From: Mycolicibacterium aichiense | GTDB lineage: Bacteria > Actinomycetota > Actinomycetes > Mycobacteriales > Mycobacteriaceae | NCBI RefSeq assembly: GCF_010726245.1 | Contig: NZ_AP022561.1 | Location: 4,464,001 to 4,528,000, forward strand | Reading direction: 5' to 3' | Length of the DNA stretch: 64,000 nucleotides | Part shown: piece by piece, positions 11,311 through 19,500 of the stretch | Layout of the letters: every line of letters begins with the position of its first letter | How positions within the stretch are numbered: position 1 is the first letter of the stretch | Program-made: the position numbers and the translations under genes | Notes under the pieces: model-generated | What the model saw: only the letters and a program-made list of their open reading frames with translations | Told to the model about the DNA's origin: nothing | Database searches by the model: none

Positions 11311-11407
11311 AGGTGTCTACCCTCCAGTTGATTGATCGCCGCCTTAACTATTTACACCTGGCCTGACCCGTCGTGGGCTGCGCCCCCGCCGGGGCTAAGG
11401 TGCAGCC

Positions 11408-12214
11408 ATGACGACCATCGACGCTTACACCGGAGTCCCGGAACTGACCGTGTCACTCGAGCGCGGAGTGCTGTCGGTGACGCTGAACCGGCCGGACAGC
11501 CTGAACTCCTTGAACGCGATCATGCTGCGCACGCTCGCCGACGTCCTCGAACATGCGGCTGACGACGCGGCCGTCCGGGCCGTGCGGCTCGGCGGGGCCG
11601 GGCGGGGGTTCAGCTCCGGTGCGGGCATCAGCGCCGAGGATCAGTCCGAGCGCCGCCCGGACACCCCGGATGAGGTGTTGCAGGAGGCGAACCGCGCGGT
11701 GCGGGCGATCGTAAACCTGCCCAAGCCGGTGGTGTCGGTGGTGCATGGACCGGCGGCCGGGGTCGGGGTGTCGTTGGCGCTGGCCTGCGACATCGTATTG
11801 GCCTCGGAGAAGGCGTTTTTCCTGCTGGCGTTCACCAAGATCGGTTTGATGCCCGACGGCGGTGCTTCGGCGTTGGTGGCTGCCTCGATCGGACGGGCCC
11901 GCGCCATGAAGATGGCGCTTCTGGCCGAACGCATTTCGGCAGCCGACGCGTTCGACTTCGGTCTGGTCAGCGAGGTCTATCCCGCCGATGAACTGGAGGC
12001 CGGCGTGGCCGCAGTGCTCGACAAGCTGGTGTCCGGTCCCGCGATCGCGCTGCGCAAGACCAAGCAGGCGATCAACGCCGCGACGCTCACCGAACTCGAA
12101 CCGGCGATCGGCCGGGAAAGCGAAGGCCAGCTGGTTCTGTTGGGCTCCAAGGACTTCCGCGAGGGAACCCGGGCATTCCAGGAACACCGCTCGCCCACGT
12201 TCACCGACGACTAG
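11408..12214 (+). CDS. echA10: Enoyl-CoA hydratase/isomerase family protein (EchA10-like)
   Basis: 268 residues of the crotonase fold, starting at ATG 11408. The first oxyanion-hole segment is [14 protein letters not shown] (about 65-78), the second GPAAGVGVSLALACDIVLA (about 114-132), and IGLMPDGGASALV occupies the position where hydratases carry the second catalytic glutamate; here it is Asp, so hydratase activity is less certain than isomerase or related activity. The C-terminal KTKQAINAATL helix is typical. It is divergent from mcr and is followed by a 46-base inverted repeat. Confidence 0.85.
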   Translation: MTTIDAYTGVPELTVSLERGVLSVTLNRPDSLNSLNAIMLRTLADVLEHAADDAAVRAVRLGGAGRGFSSGAGISAEDQSERRPDTPDEVLQEANRAVRAIVNLPKPVVSVVHGPAAGVGVSLALACDIVLASEKAFFLLAFTKIGLMPDGGASALVAASIGRARAMKMALLAERISAADAFDFGLVSEVYPADELEAGVAAVLDKLVSGPAIALRKTKQAINAATLTELEPAIGRESEGQLVLLGSKDFREGTRAFQEHRSPTFTDD

Positions 12215-12238
12215 CCGAGCAGGCAGGGCAGTACCACT

Positions 12239-12284
12239 CTTTTCCAGAACGCGATATCGCCGGTGATATCACGTTCTGGAAAAG
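12239..12284. repeat. Near-perfect 20-bp inverted repeat
   Basis: Arms 12239-12258 and 12265-12284 match in 19 of 20 positions with a 6-base loop. It lies 24 bases after echA10 and 72 bases before the orphan HicB gene. It is flanked by T-runs on one side and A-runs on the other, so a terminator for either strand is possible; the internal gatatc pair gives it an operator look as well. Function is undecided. Confidence 0.6.
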
Positions 12285-12356
12285 CCAGTCACCCCCTCGG
12301 CCCCCTGACGCACACGGCCACCCGGAAATGTCGGACCACCTGGCCATCATGGGGCG

Positions 12357-12707
12357 ATGCCGAACTACACGTACCGCGCTGAATGGTCTGATGACTACTG
12401 CCAGTACCTCGGACTCTGCCTGGAGTTCAACGGCCGGTACGCGACGGCACTCACGCCCCATGAAGCGATCGAGCGTGTCGAGAAGTTGATCGCCCGGGAA
12501 CTCGACGAACTGGCTGAGATCGGCATGGACCCATCGGAGTCCTTGACCGACCACCGTTACAGCGGCAAGTTCGCAGTACGCACCTCGCCCGCGCTGCACG
12601 AACGACTGGTGGTCGAGGCCGCCGAGCAGGGAATCTCGTTGAACCAGTGGGTGAGTTATAAACTCGCCGGCCGCCCCGCGCCATCGCTCGACGACCTGTT
12701 CGGCTGA
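12357..12707 (+). CDS. HicB-family antitoxin-like protein, no HicA partner
   Basis: 116 residues. The N-terminal part (YTYRAEWSDDYCQYLGLCLEF, about 4-24) is the HicB RNase-H-like fold seen as a degraded-substrate mimic. The C-terminal part (about 75-105, RTSPALHERLVVEAAEQGIS) is a ribbon-helix-helix DNA-binding segment. A HicA toxin would be a ~60-residue neighbour, but neither the 142 bases upstream nor the 48 downstream can hold one. It is therefore an orphan HicB-like regulator or a lone antitoxin. A weak or absent ribosome site precedes ATG 12357. Confidence 0.78.
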   Translation: MPNYTYRAEWSDDYCQYLGLCLEFNGRYATALTPHEAIERVEKLIARELDELAEIGMDPSESLTDHRYSGKFAVRTSPALHERLVVEAAEQGISLNQWVSYKLAGRPAPSLDDLFG

Positions 12708-12755
12708 CCGAAAATCGTTGGACGTGACGCAGACCGGTCAGCGACCATCGAAGGC

Positions 12756-14042
12756 ATGAGTACGCACTACGACATCGAGCCGGTGAAACCCACCGGCCGC
12801 TGGCGTGTGCTCGCCCCCTTCCGGTACCGCGAATTCCGGCTGCTCATCTCGGCGATGTCGATCTCGCTGTTCGCCGAAGGTATGTGGACTGTCGTGATGG
12901 CGCTGCAGGTCATCGCCCTCGCCGACGACCCTGCCGCGCTGTCTCTGGTCGCGGCCTGCCTTGCCGTCGGCATGCTGGCCTTCATCCTCGTCGGCGGCAT
13001 CGTCGCCGACCGGGTATCGCAGCGCGCCATCATCATCGCCGTCGAGGTCACCAACCTCGCCGCCACCGGCGCCGTCGCCATCCTCGGCATGCTCGGCGAG
13101 CTGCAACTGTGGCACATGGCAACTGCGGCAGCGGTTCTCGGCATCGGTGCCGCGTTCTTTTTCCCGGCCTACAGCGCCTACCTACCGCGCATCCTGCCTG
13201 CCGAGCAGCTGCTGGCGGCCAACGGTGTCGAAGGCGCGATCCGGCCCACCCTGCAGCAGGCCGTCGGCCCGGCGGTGGCCGGCGTGCTGATCGGGATCAC
13301 CTTCCCCGCTCTCGGCTCGGTCACGGTGGCCGTGCTCTTCGCAATCGCGCTGACGCTGCTGGTGTCCATGCGCCCGGGTCACGGCTCACACATCGTGATG
13401 ACCGTCGAGCGCGAAAAGCCGCATGCGCTCACCGATCTCAGGGAGGGCCTTCGGTTCGTCCTGCACACCCGATGGTTGCGCTGGACGCTGCTGTTCGCCT
13501 GCACCTGGGTGTTCTTGGCGATGGGCCCGATCGAAGTACTGCTTCCGTTCATCGCCCACAACCGGTTCGCCCACGGCGAGCAGGTATACGGCCTGATGCT
13601 CGCCTCGTTCGGACTAGGCAGTGCGCTGGGCGCGCTGGCGGTGTCCTCGCGGCGGCTGCCGCGGCGCTACCTCACGGTGATGATGACGATGTGGGGCGCG
13701 GGCTCCCTTCCGCTGGTGCTCGTCGGTGCGACGTCGTCGTTGCCGGTGATGGTGATCGCGCTGTTCGTCGTAGGCCTCACCGACGGCGCGGGCATGGTCA
13801 TCTGGGGCACGCTGCTGCAGCGCCGGGTGCCGCCGGAGATGCTGGGCCGGGTGTCGAGTCTGGACTTCTTCGTCTCGCTCGCGTTCATGCCGGTATCGAT
13901 GGCGGTCGCGGGACCGCTGTCGAAAGTGGTTCCGGTGGAACTCATTTTTGCGGTGACCGGTATCGCGCCGGTGCTACTGGCCGCGGTCGCGCTCGTCGCG
14001 GCGCGGATGCCGCGCGACGAGATCGCCCACCCGCTGCGTTAG
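12756..14042 (+). CDS. MFS transporter (MFS_3/EntS-like)
   Basis: 428 residues with 12 predicted membrane segments. The opening PFRYREFRLLISAMSISLFAEGMWTVVMALQ and the GGIVADRVSQRAIII loop (motif A, about 80-94) resemble the MFS_3 class that includes enterobactin exporter EntS and macrolide/tetracycline-type effluxers. ANGVEGAIRPTLQQAVGPAVAGVL is a typical helix-5 motif of this class. Export of a siderophore or drug is a family-level inference. The gene stands alone between an orphan HicB and a convergent CPBP protease. Confidence 0.83.
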   Translation: MSTHYDIEPVKPTGRWRVLAPFRYREFRLLISAMSISLFAEGMWTVVMALQVIALADDPAALSLVAACLAVGMLAFILVGGIVADRVSQRAIIIAVEVTNLAATGAVAILGMLGELQLWHMATAAAVLGIGAAFFFPAYSAYLPRILPAEQLLAANGVEGAIRPTLQQAVGPAVAGVLIGITFPALGSVTVAVLFAIALTLLVSMRPGHGSHIVMTVEREKPHALTDLREGLRFVLHTRWLRWTLLFACTWVFLAMGPIEVLLPFIAHNRFAHGEQVYGLMLASFGLGSALGALAVSSRRLPRRYLTVMMTMWGAGSLPLVLVGATSSLPVMVIALFVVGLTDGAGMVIWGTLLQRRVPPEMLGRVSSLDFFVSLAFMPVSMAVAGPLSKVVPVELIFAVTGIAPVLLAAVALVAARMPRDEIAHPLR

Positions 14043-14095
14043 GCCGGTCGACGATGCGGGGAGGGACGACCCGATGAGGAGCCGGCCAATCCCGC

Positions 14096-14797
14096 CTAGT
14101 GCCAGATGCCGAACATCGGCGGCAGTGCCAGCACCATGATCAGACCCCACACCACGTGGGTCAGCACGGGTGCCAGCACTCCGCCGGTGGCTCGGCGTTC
14201 CAGGGCGCACACCGTGCCGAGGATGATCGCGGCGAAGCCGAGCATCCAGTTGCCGCTGGCACACGTGGCGATGGTGTAGAGCACCGTCGAGATCACCACC
14301 GGATGGAATCCACCCAGTGCGGTGTACAGCGCGCCGCGGAAGAACATCTCCTCGGCCAAGCCGTTCACCAGGGTGATGACCACGATCAGCAGCAGGCTGC
14401 CGTGATTGGCGTACTCCAGAACGCGGGTGATGGCTGCGGCCACCGGCGGGATCTCACGGGTCACCAGACCGCCGAGCACAAAGACTCCACCCAGCAGCAA
14501 TCCGATCGCGAGCCCGGTGATGACCGGACGCTGATTTCGCCCGCGCCAGCGGATGCACCCCAGGTGCACCGGGCCGGACGCCCGCGCGCCGAACGCCCAC
14601 GTCGCCGCCAGCGCCATCGTCAGCCAGTAGAACGCCGCGTCACCGGGCCTGCGGGTCAGCGACAAGCCGAGAAGTGCCGCACCCAGGACCAGCACCACAC
14701 ACACCGCGATGCGCCGCCGGCGGATCGCCGACGGCCACTCCTGGTGCGGTACAGCAACATTGGATGCCACCGACCGAAGCTCAGCCAGCATCGTCAT
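14096..14797 (-). CDS. CPBP-family intramembrane metalloprotease (Abi/Rce1-like)
   Basis: 233 residues starting at ATG 14797, whose TGA-overlap (ATGA) with the upstream gene decides the start; a longer upstream frame lies within that gene and is rejected. About seven membrane helices are seen. The active-site motif EEMFFRG (about residues 152-158) carries the glutamate pair, and HPVV and HVVWG supply histidines at the two later metal-site positions. These enzymes cleave prenylated or membrane substrates; in bacteria they are also implicated in bacteriocin self-immunity. The substrate is unknown. It is translationally coupled to the NAD-binding protein. Confidence 0.8.
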   Translation of the reverse strand: MTMLAELRSVASNVAVPHQEWPSAIRRRRIAVCVVLVLGAALLGLSLTRRPGDAAFYWLTMALAATWAFGARASGPVHLGCIRWRGRNQRPVITGLAIGLLLGGVFVLGGLVTREIPPVAAAITRVLEYANHGSLLLIVVITLVNGLAEEMFFRGALYTALGGFHPVVISTVLYTIATCASGNWMLGFAAIILGTVCALERRATGGVLAPVLTHVVWGLIMVLALPPMFGIWH

Positions 14798-15927
14798 AAC
14801 AAACGGACTTTCGCCAGCAACAGGTCCAGGCCGGTCCGCAGCACTCCGGCCAGTGGGCCGGGCACCGAGTTCAGCAGCCGCAACGCGGGCCGCGCCACCC
14901 CGGGAGTCACCGTGGCGGCCATCCGTCGCAGTCGCAGCGCATCGCCGCCGGCCCACATCGGATCACTGTCGGCGAGATGATGCGGGTCGGCCAGTCGGTC
15001 GACCGGGCATGGCGGCGGGCTGGCCACCGCTGCGGCGACGGCGTCTTCGATGGTGGTGAGTCCACCGGGCGGGTCCGCGACATGGTCACGTAGGACAGTG
15101 TCGGAGGCCGTCATCGGATGGTCCAGCGATTCGATGAGATCGGCGGCCAACCCGCTGGGCACCGGTACCGCGGCGCCGGCCACCCGGCCGACCACCGCCT
15201 GCGGCACGATATCGCCTACCGGCAGCCCGGCCCGCAGTTCACCCGCTGCGTCGATGTAGGTCTGCAACAGTTCGCCGTACGTCACCACGTCGGGCCCGAC
15301 GATGTCGTACGACCCGGCAGGAACCACCGCCGGATCGGCCGCGGCAAGCAGGTAGTAGAGCACGTCGCTGATCGATATCGGCTCGATGTCGTGGTCGGCC
15401 CACGGCGGCAACGGAATCACCCAGAACCGGTCGCCGACGTAGCGGACCATCTCGAACGACGTCGAGCCCGCGCCGATGATCACCGCCGCGCCGAGCCAGA
15501 CCAGTTCGGCGCCGCCCTCGACGGCAAGGGCCGCGGCGACCTCGGCGCGGCCGGCCAAATGCTCGGACAGCGTGTCGTCCGCGGGCACGAAGCCGCCGAG
15601 GTACACGATGCGCCCCACGCCGGCAGCAGCCGCGGCCTTGCCCACGTTCGCCGCGCCTGCATTGTCGCGCTCACGGAAGCCGGGCTGGCCGATGGCGTGC
15701 ACCAAGTAGTAAAGGACGTCGATATGCCCGGAGACGGCGAGCGCCGTCTCGACGGAGGTCGGATCGTCGGCGTCGAAGACGACCGCCGTCACCCGGTCAC
15801 ACCACCCGAACCGGCCCAGTTTCTCCGGGTTGCGGGTCGCGGCGACGACCTCGTGACCGTCGTCGAGGAGCCGGGCCACCAGCCGGGAACCGACGTATCC
15901 GGTGGCACCGGTGACCAAGATCCGCAT
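14794..15927 (-). CDS. NAD(P)-binding SDR-like protein (SDR-a5 type)
   Basis: 377 residues from ATG 15927, giving MRILVTGATGYVGSRLVARLL, the nucleotide-binding start of atypical/extended SDRs; a GTG three codons upstream is possible. The Rossmann domain continues through AATRNPEKLGRFGW (NADP-type basic residue after strand 2), HIDVLYYLVHAIG and the strand VYLGGF, where the usual catalytic tyrosine is missing. The C-terminal half (about 260-377) is helical and unassigned. Related proteins are annotated NmrA-like or NAD-dependent epimerase. Function is not determinable; coupling to a CPBP protease is noted. Confidence 0.75.
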   Translation of the reverse strand: MRILVTGATGYVGSRLVARLLDDGHEVVAATRNPEKLGRFGWCDRVTAVVFDADDPTSVETALAVSGHIDVLYYLVHAIGQPGFRERDNAGAANVGKAAAAAGVGRIVYLGGFVPADDTLSEHLAGRAEVAAALAVEGGAELVWLGAAVIIGAGSTSFEMVRYVGDRFWVIPLPPWADHDIEPISISDVLYYLLAAADPAVVPAGSYDIVGPDVVTYGELLQTYIDAAGELRAGLPVGDIVPQAVVGRVAGAAVPVPSGLAADLIESLDHPMTASDTVLRDHVADPPGGLTTIEDAVAAAVASPPPCPVDRLADPHHLADSDPMWAGGDALRLRRMAATVTPGVARPALRLLNSVPGPLAGVLRTGLDLLLAKVRLL

Positions 15928-16005
15928 CGACTTCACGCTAGGACATATCGGCAGTCTTGCCCTGCCGCAAACCTGACCATTGTGTGAGATCGATCCCGCC
16001 GGCGG

Positions 16006-16527
16006 TTAGGCGGAGTCGTGGTGCAGGTCGATGAGGTGTTCGTAGACCGCGGCGTTCATCCGATTGCCGTCCAGTTCGGCGTCGGACAGCTCGCGGCGGA
16101 CTTTGGCGGGAACACCGGCCACCAGGGATCGCGGCGGCACCATCATGCCCTGCGGCACCACCGCGCCGGCGGCGACGATCGATCCCGCGCCGATCACGGC
16201 ACCGTTGAGCACTATCGACCCCATCCCGACCAGCGAACCGTCCTCGACCGTGCAGCCGTGCAGCACGGCGTTGTGCCCGACCGTCACGCCCGCACCGATC
16301 TTCACCGGGAAGCCCGGGTCGACGTGCACGGTGGAGCCGTCCTGGATGTTGCTGCCCTCGCCGACGTCGATCCATTCGGCCTCGGCGCGCAACGTCGCCG
16401 AATACCAGACGCTGGCCCGCGCGGCGAGCCGCACCTGGCCGATCACCGCCGCGTTGGGTGCGACCCAGGATTCGGCGTGCAGTTCGGGGCTGTGCCCGCC
16501 GACGGACATGATCAATGGTTCGGCCAT
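16006..16527 (-). CDS. Gamma-carbonic anhydrase family protein
   Basis: 173 residues (start MAEPLIMS at 16527; an ATG three codons upstream is possible) folding as a left-handed beta-helix with hexapeptide repeats (VIGQVRLAARASVW, IGAGVTVGHNAVLHGCTVEDG, VIGAGSIVAAGAVVPQG). The histidines in GHNAVLHG and STVHVD fit the zinc site of gamma-class anhydrases. Function is hydration of CO2 or, for many paralogues, transferase-like or structural roles. The C-terminal helix NRMNAAVYEHLIDLHHDSA is family-typical. It stands alone and is divergent from the fasciclin gene. Confidence 0.86.
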   Translation of the reverse strand: MAEPLIMSVGGHSPELHAESWVAPNAAVIGQVRLAARASVWYSATLRAEAEWIDVGEGSNIQDGSTVHVDPGFPVKIGAGVTVGHNAVLHGCTVEDGSLVGMGSIVLNGAVIGAGSIVAAGAVVPQGMMVPPRSLVAGVPAKVRRELSDAELDGNRMNAAVYEHLIDLHHDSA

Positions 16528-16701
16528 GGCCGACATCGTAGGCAGACGTGGTCAGGAGCCCTGCGCCGGGCAGCGCTCTGAACTGCAGCTTCACCAGCCG
16601 TTTTGAGACTGAAGCTTTGCTGCCAGTACGATTCCCCGGGGCGCAGCGGTAACGGGGACCCGCATTTCGCCGACTCCACTAGAGACTCAAAAGGAGCCGA
16701 A

Positions 16702-17466
16702 GTGAGCATTCGTACCAAGTCCCTTGGCGTCGCCGCAGGGTTGGCCGCCATCGCCATCGCGATCCCCACGGCCGTCCAGGCCTACGCCGATCCGACGACA
16801 GACACCACCACCCCGGCGGCACCGACCACCACGCAGATCCCGGTCCCCAGCATGAGCCAACTGCCCGACCCGCAGGGCTCGGGCTGCGACGCGTACAAGA
16901 ACCGCATTCCCAGCGGCTCCGGCTCCTTCACGAACATGGGCAACCAGAACGCGACCGCGGCGATCGCCGCCAACCCGGATCTGAGCACCTTCAGCGCGGC
17001 CATCTCCGGCGGATTCAACCCGGCGGTCAACATCGTCAGTGTCATCGACGGTGGCCCCTACGTGGTGTTCGCGCCGACCAACGACGCCTTCGCCAAGCTC
17101 GACGAGGCCACCCTCGCGCAGCTCAAGAGTGACCCGGCCGCGCTGACGTCCACCCTGTACTACCACCTGGTGCTCGGCTACCTGGGTCCCGACGATCTGC
17201 ACGGCAAGATGCCCACGCAGCAGGGCAGCCCGATCAACGTGACCGGCAAGGGCGGCGACATCAAGGTCAACGACACCGCGAAGTTGGTGTGCGGCTACAC
17301 GGCTCGGGGCGCGTACATCTACATGATCGACACCGTGCTCAGCCCGGCCGATGCCCCGGAGCCGAACACCTCGACCAGCACCACGAGCACGACGCCGACC
17401 ACGACGTCTTCGCCTGCCGAGTCGACGTCGGCCACTCCGACGACGACCAAGCCCGCGACGGCCTAA
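16702..17466 (+). CDS. Exported fasciclin-domain protein (MPT70/MPT83-like)
   Basis: 254 residues from GTG 16702, five bases after an AAGGAG ribosome site. Residues 1-30 are a signal peptide (SLGVAAGLAAIAIAIPTAVQAYA, with the AYA-DP cleavage site). A Pro/Thr linker follows, then the fasciclin domain (about 90-215) with the motifs VVFAPTNDAFAKL and YHLVLG and a final YMIDTVL. The C-terminus is a 40-residue Ser/Thr-rich tail. This architecture resembles the secreted mycobacterial antigens MPT70/MPT83, which sit on the cell surface. The tail is longer and more repetitive than in those proteins. Confidence 0.88.
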   Translation: MSIRTKSLGVAAGLAAIAIAIPTAVQAYADPTTDTTTPAAPTTTQIPVPSMSQLPDPQGSGCDAYKNRIPSGSGSFTNMGNQNATAAIAANPDLSTFSAAISGGFNPAVNIVSVIDGGPYVVFAPTNDAFAKLDEATLAQLKSDPAALTSTLYYHLVLGYLGPDDLHGKMPTQQGSPINVTGKGGDIKVNDTAKLVCGYTARGAYIYMIDTVLSPADAPEPNTSTSTTSTTPTTTSSPAESTSATPTTTKPATA

Positions 17467-17471
17467 CTAGG

Positions 17472-18269
17472 TCAGCGCGCCTTCCAGACCGGTGGGCGCT
17501 TCTCGGCGAAGGCCAGCGGCCCTTCCTTGGCGTCCTCGGACTTCATCAGCGGGCCGATCTCGCGCATGGTGCGAGTCCAGCCTGCCTCGTCCGCGGTGAT
17601 CACGCCGTCGTCGACACCGACCGCGACGCGCTTGCTGGCCTGAACCGCCAGCGGCGCGTTGACGGTGATGCGTTGCGCCAGAGCCAAAGCCGCGTCGACG
17701 ACGGTGCCATCGGGCACGACGTCGTTGATCAGGCCCCACTTGAGTGCCTCGGCCGAGGTGATCGGTTCGCCGGTGAACAGCAGCTGCATGGCCACCTTGC
17801 GCGGCAGTTGCTCGACGATCCGGAACACGCCACCTGCCGCGGCGACCAGGCCGCGCTTGACTTCCGGCAACCCGAACTTGGCGCTCTCCTCGGCGATCAC
17901 CAGATCGCTGGCCAGTGCCAGCTCGGTCCCGCCGCCCAGGGCGGTGCCGTTGACCGCGGCGATCGTCGGCTTGTCGATGAAGTGGCGGACGTACCCGGCG
18001 AAACCCCACTCCGGGTGTTCCGGGTGAAAGAGGTTCTCCCGCTTGTAGATTGCCTTCAGATCGGCCCCAGCGCAGAACGATTTGTCGCCGGAACCGGTGA
18101 TCACCACCGCCCAGACGTCAGCGTCGTCCTGGGCCTGCTGGAGCAGATCGCCGACGGCGGTGCTGACCGCGCCGTTGACCGCGTTGCGCGCCTCCGGCCG
18201 GTTGATGGTGATGAGCAGGACGTTGCCCCGCCGCTCTCCGAGAGCGGCGGGGGCGTGCACGTCGGTCAC
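17472..18269 (-). CDS. Enoyl-CoA hydratase/isomerase family protein (Rv1136-like)
   Basis: 265 residues from GTG 18269, which overlaps the thiolase TAG by one base and decides the start. Crotonase motifs are SFCAGADLKAIYK (oxyanion hole, about 62-74), NGTALGGGTELALASDLVIAEE (about 101-122) and FGLPEVKRGLVAAAGG, where the glutamate fits the catalytic position. It is the third gene of the DUF3556-thiolase-hydratase operon and would hydrate the enoyl-CoA intermediate. The M. tuberculosis region carries Rv1136 at about this place. Substrate length is unknown. Confidence 0.88.
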   Translation of the reverse strand: MTDVHAPAALGERRGNVLLITINRPEARNAVNGAVSTAVGDLLQQAQDDADVWAVVITGSGDKSFCAGADLKAIYKRENLFHPEHPEWGFAGYVRHFIDKPTIAAVNGTALGGGTELALASDLVIAEESAKFGLPEVKRGLVAAAGGVFRIVEQLPRKVAMQLLFTGEPITSAEALKWGLINDVVPDGTVVDAALALAQRITVNAPLAVQASKRVAVGVDDGVITADEAGWTRTMREIGPLMKSEDAKEGPLAFAEKRPPVWKAR

Positions 18270-19414
18270 TACAGCAGCTCGAGGATGGTGGCGTTGGCCT
18301 GGCCGCCGCCTTCGCACATGGTCTGCAGACCGTAGCGAATTCCGTTGTCGCGCATGTGGTAGAGCAGCGTGGTCATCAGACGGGCACCGGAGCCACCGAG
18401 CGGGTGGCCCAGGGCGATCGCGCCGCCGTTGGGGTTGAGCTTCTTCTCGTCGGCGCCGATCTCCTTGAGCCAGGCCATCGGAACCGGCGCGAACGCCTCG
18501 TTGACCTCGAAGGCGCCGATGTCGTCCACGCTCAGGCCCGACTTGGCGAGTGCCTTCTGGGTGGCCGGGATCGGGCCGCTCAGCATCATCACCGGATCCG
18601 AGCCGGCCAGCGTCGCGGTGTGGACACGGGCGATCGGCTTGAGGCCCAACGACTTTGCCTTCTCCGCAGACATGAACAGCAGCGCTGCCGAGCCGTCGGA
18701 GATCTGCGAGGAGTTGCCCGCGTGGATCACGCCGTCCTCGGAGAACGCCGGCTTGAGCTGGCCCATCTTCTCCAGGGTGGTGCCGCGGCGGATGCCCTCA
18801 TCCTTGAGCACCATGTTGCCGTCGGCATCCTTGATGCCCACGATCTGGTCCTCGAAGGCGCCGGAGTCCTGTGCGGCAGCAGCCTTTTCGTGCGAGTCCA
18901 GGGAGAACTGGTCGAGGTCGGTGCGGCTCAGGCCCCACTTGGTGGCCATCATCTCCGCGCCGATGCCCTGGTTGGGGGTGCGGTCGTAGCGACCCTTGAA
19001 TCCGGCCGAGTAGGGGTTGCCGCCGTTGGCCAGCGAGGCACCCATCGGGGTGCGCGACATCGACTCGACACCACCTGCGACGACGACGTCGTAGTGGCCG
19101 GCCACCACACCGGCGGCGGCGAAGTGCACCGACTGCTGGCTGGAGCCGCACTGGCGGTCGACGGTGACGCCGGGAACCGATTCGGGCCAGCCTGCGGTCA
19201 GCACCGCGGTACGCGCGATGTCGAGGGCCTGCTCACCGGCCTGCATGACACAGCCCCAGATGACGTCGTCGACGATCTCGGGGTCGATACCGGCGCGCTG
19301 CGCCAGACCGTTGAGCACCTGGGCCGACAGCTCGGCGGGGTGCACACCGGACAGACCACCGTTGCGCTTCCCGACTGGTGAACGTACAGCTTCGACAATT
19401 ACCGCTTCAGCCAT
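18269..19414 (-). CDS. Acetyl-CoA acetyltransferase (3-ketoacyl-CoA thiolase, FadA type)
   Basis: 381 residues, full thiolase length. The acyl-accepting cysteine is C89 in VDRQCGSSQQ. Other motifs are FEVNEAFAPV, the catalytic histidine in AIALGHPLGGSG and the second cysteine in TMCEGGG. The N-terminus (VEAVRSPVGKRNGGLSG) resembles steroid-linked FadA5/FadA6 thiolases more than housekeeping FadA. A KstR-type operator lies upstream of the operon, and a second palindrome is in the 85-base gap before this gene, so it may be separately regulated. In M. tuberculosis this place has the thiolase fragment Rv1135A. Confidence 0.9.
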   Translation of the reverse strand: MAEAVIVEAVRSPVGKRNGGLSGVHPAELSAQVLNGLAQRAGIDPEIVDDVIWGCVMQAGEQALDIARTAVLTAGWPESVPGVTVDRQCGSSQQSVHFAAAGVVAGHYDVVVAGGVESMSRTPMGASLANGGNPYSAGFKGRYDRTPNQGIGAEMMATKWGLSRTDLDQFSLDSHEKAAAAQDSGAFEDQIVGIKDADGNMVLKDEGIRRGTTLEKMGQLKPAFSEDGVIHAGNSSQISDGSAALLFMSAEKAKSLGLKPIARVHTATLAGSDPVMMLSGPIPATQKALAKSGLSVDDIGAFEVNEAFAPVPMAWLKEIGADEKKLNPNGGAIALGHPLGGSGARLMTTLLYHMRDNGIRYGLQTMCEGGGQANATILELL

Positions 19415-19464
19415 CGGCTTTCTCCTTTACGACGGGGTGATCTCTGGATCAAAACACACGCCGT

Positions 19465-19478
19465 TTGACGACCGTCAA
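19465..19478. promoter_or_regulatory. Palindrome TTGACGACCGTCAA upstream of thiolase
   Basis: Perfect 6-base arms around a 2-base spacer, 51 bases upstream of the thiolase start. It is a good candidate operator for a TetR-family or similar dimeric regulator. It does not match the KstR or KstR2 consensus. Confidence 0.4.
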
Positions 19479-19486
19479 GCGGGTCA

Positions 19487-19500
19487 ACCAACCGTTCGGT
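19487..19500. promoter_or_regulatory. Second candidate operator ACCAACCGTTCGGT
   Basis: An imperfect palindrome ending at the stop codon of the DUF3556 gene, resembling the element at 10205-10218 in 11 of 14 positions. It is upstream of the thiolase-hydratase genes on the minus strand. A shared lipid-catabolism regulator is inferred only. Confidence 0.3.

Noticed and set aside
12215..12755. HicA toxin gene partner of HicB
   Set aside because: No frame of about 60 codons with a HicA-like double-stranded RNA-binding pattern exists on either side.
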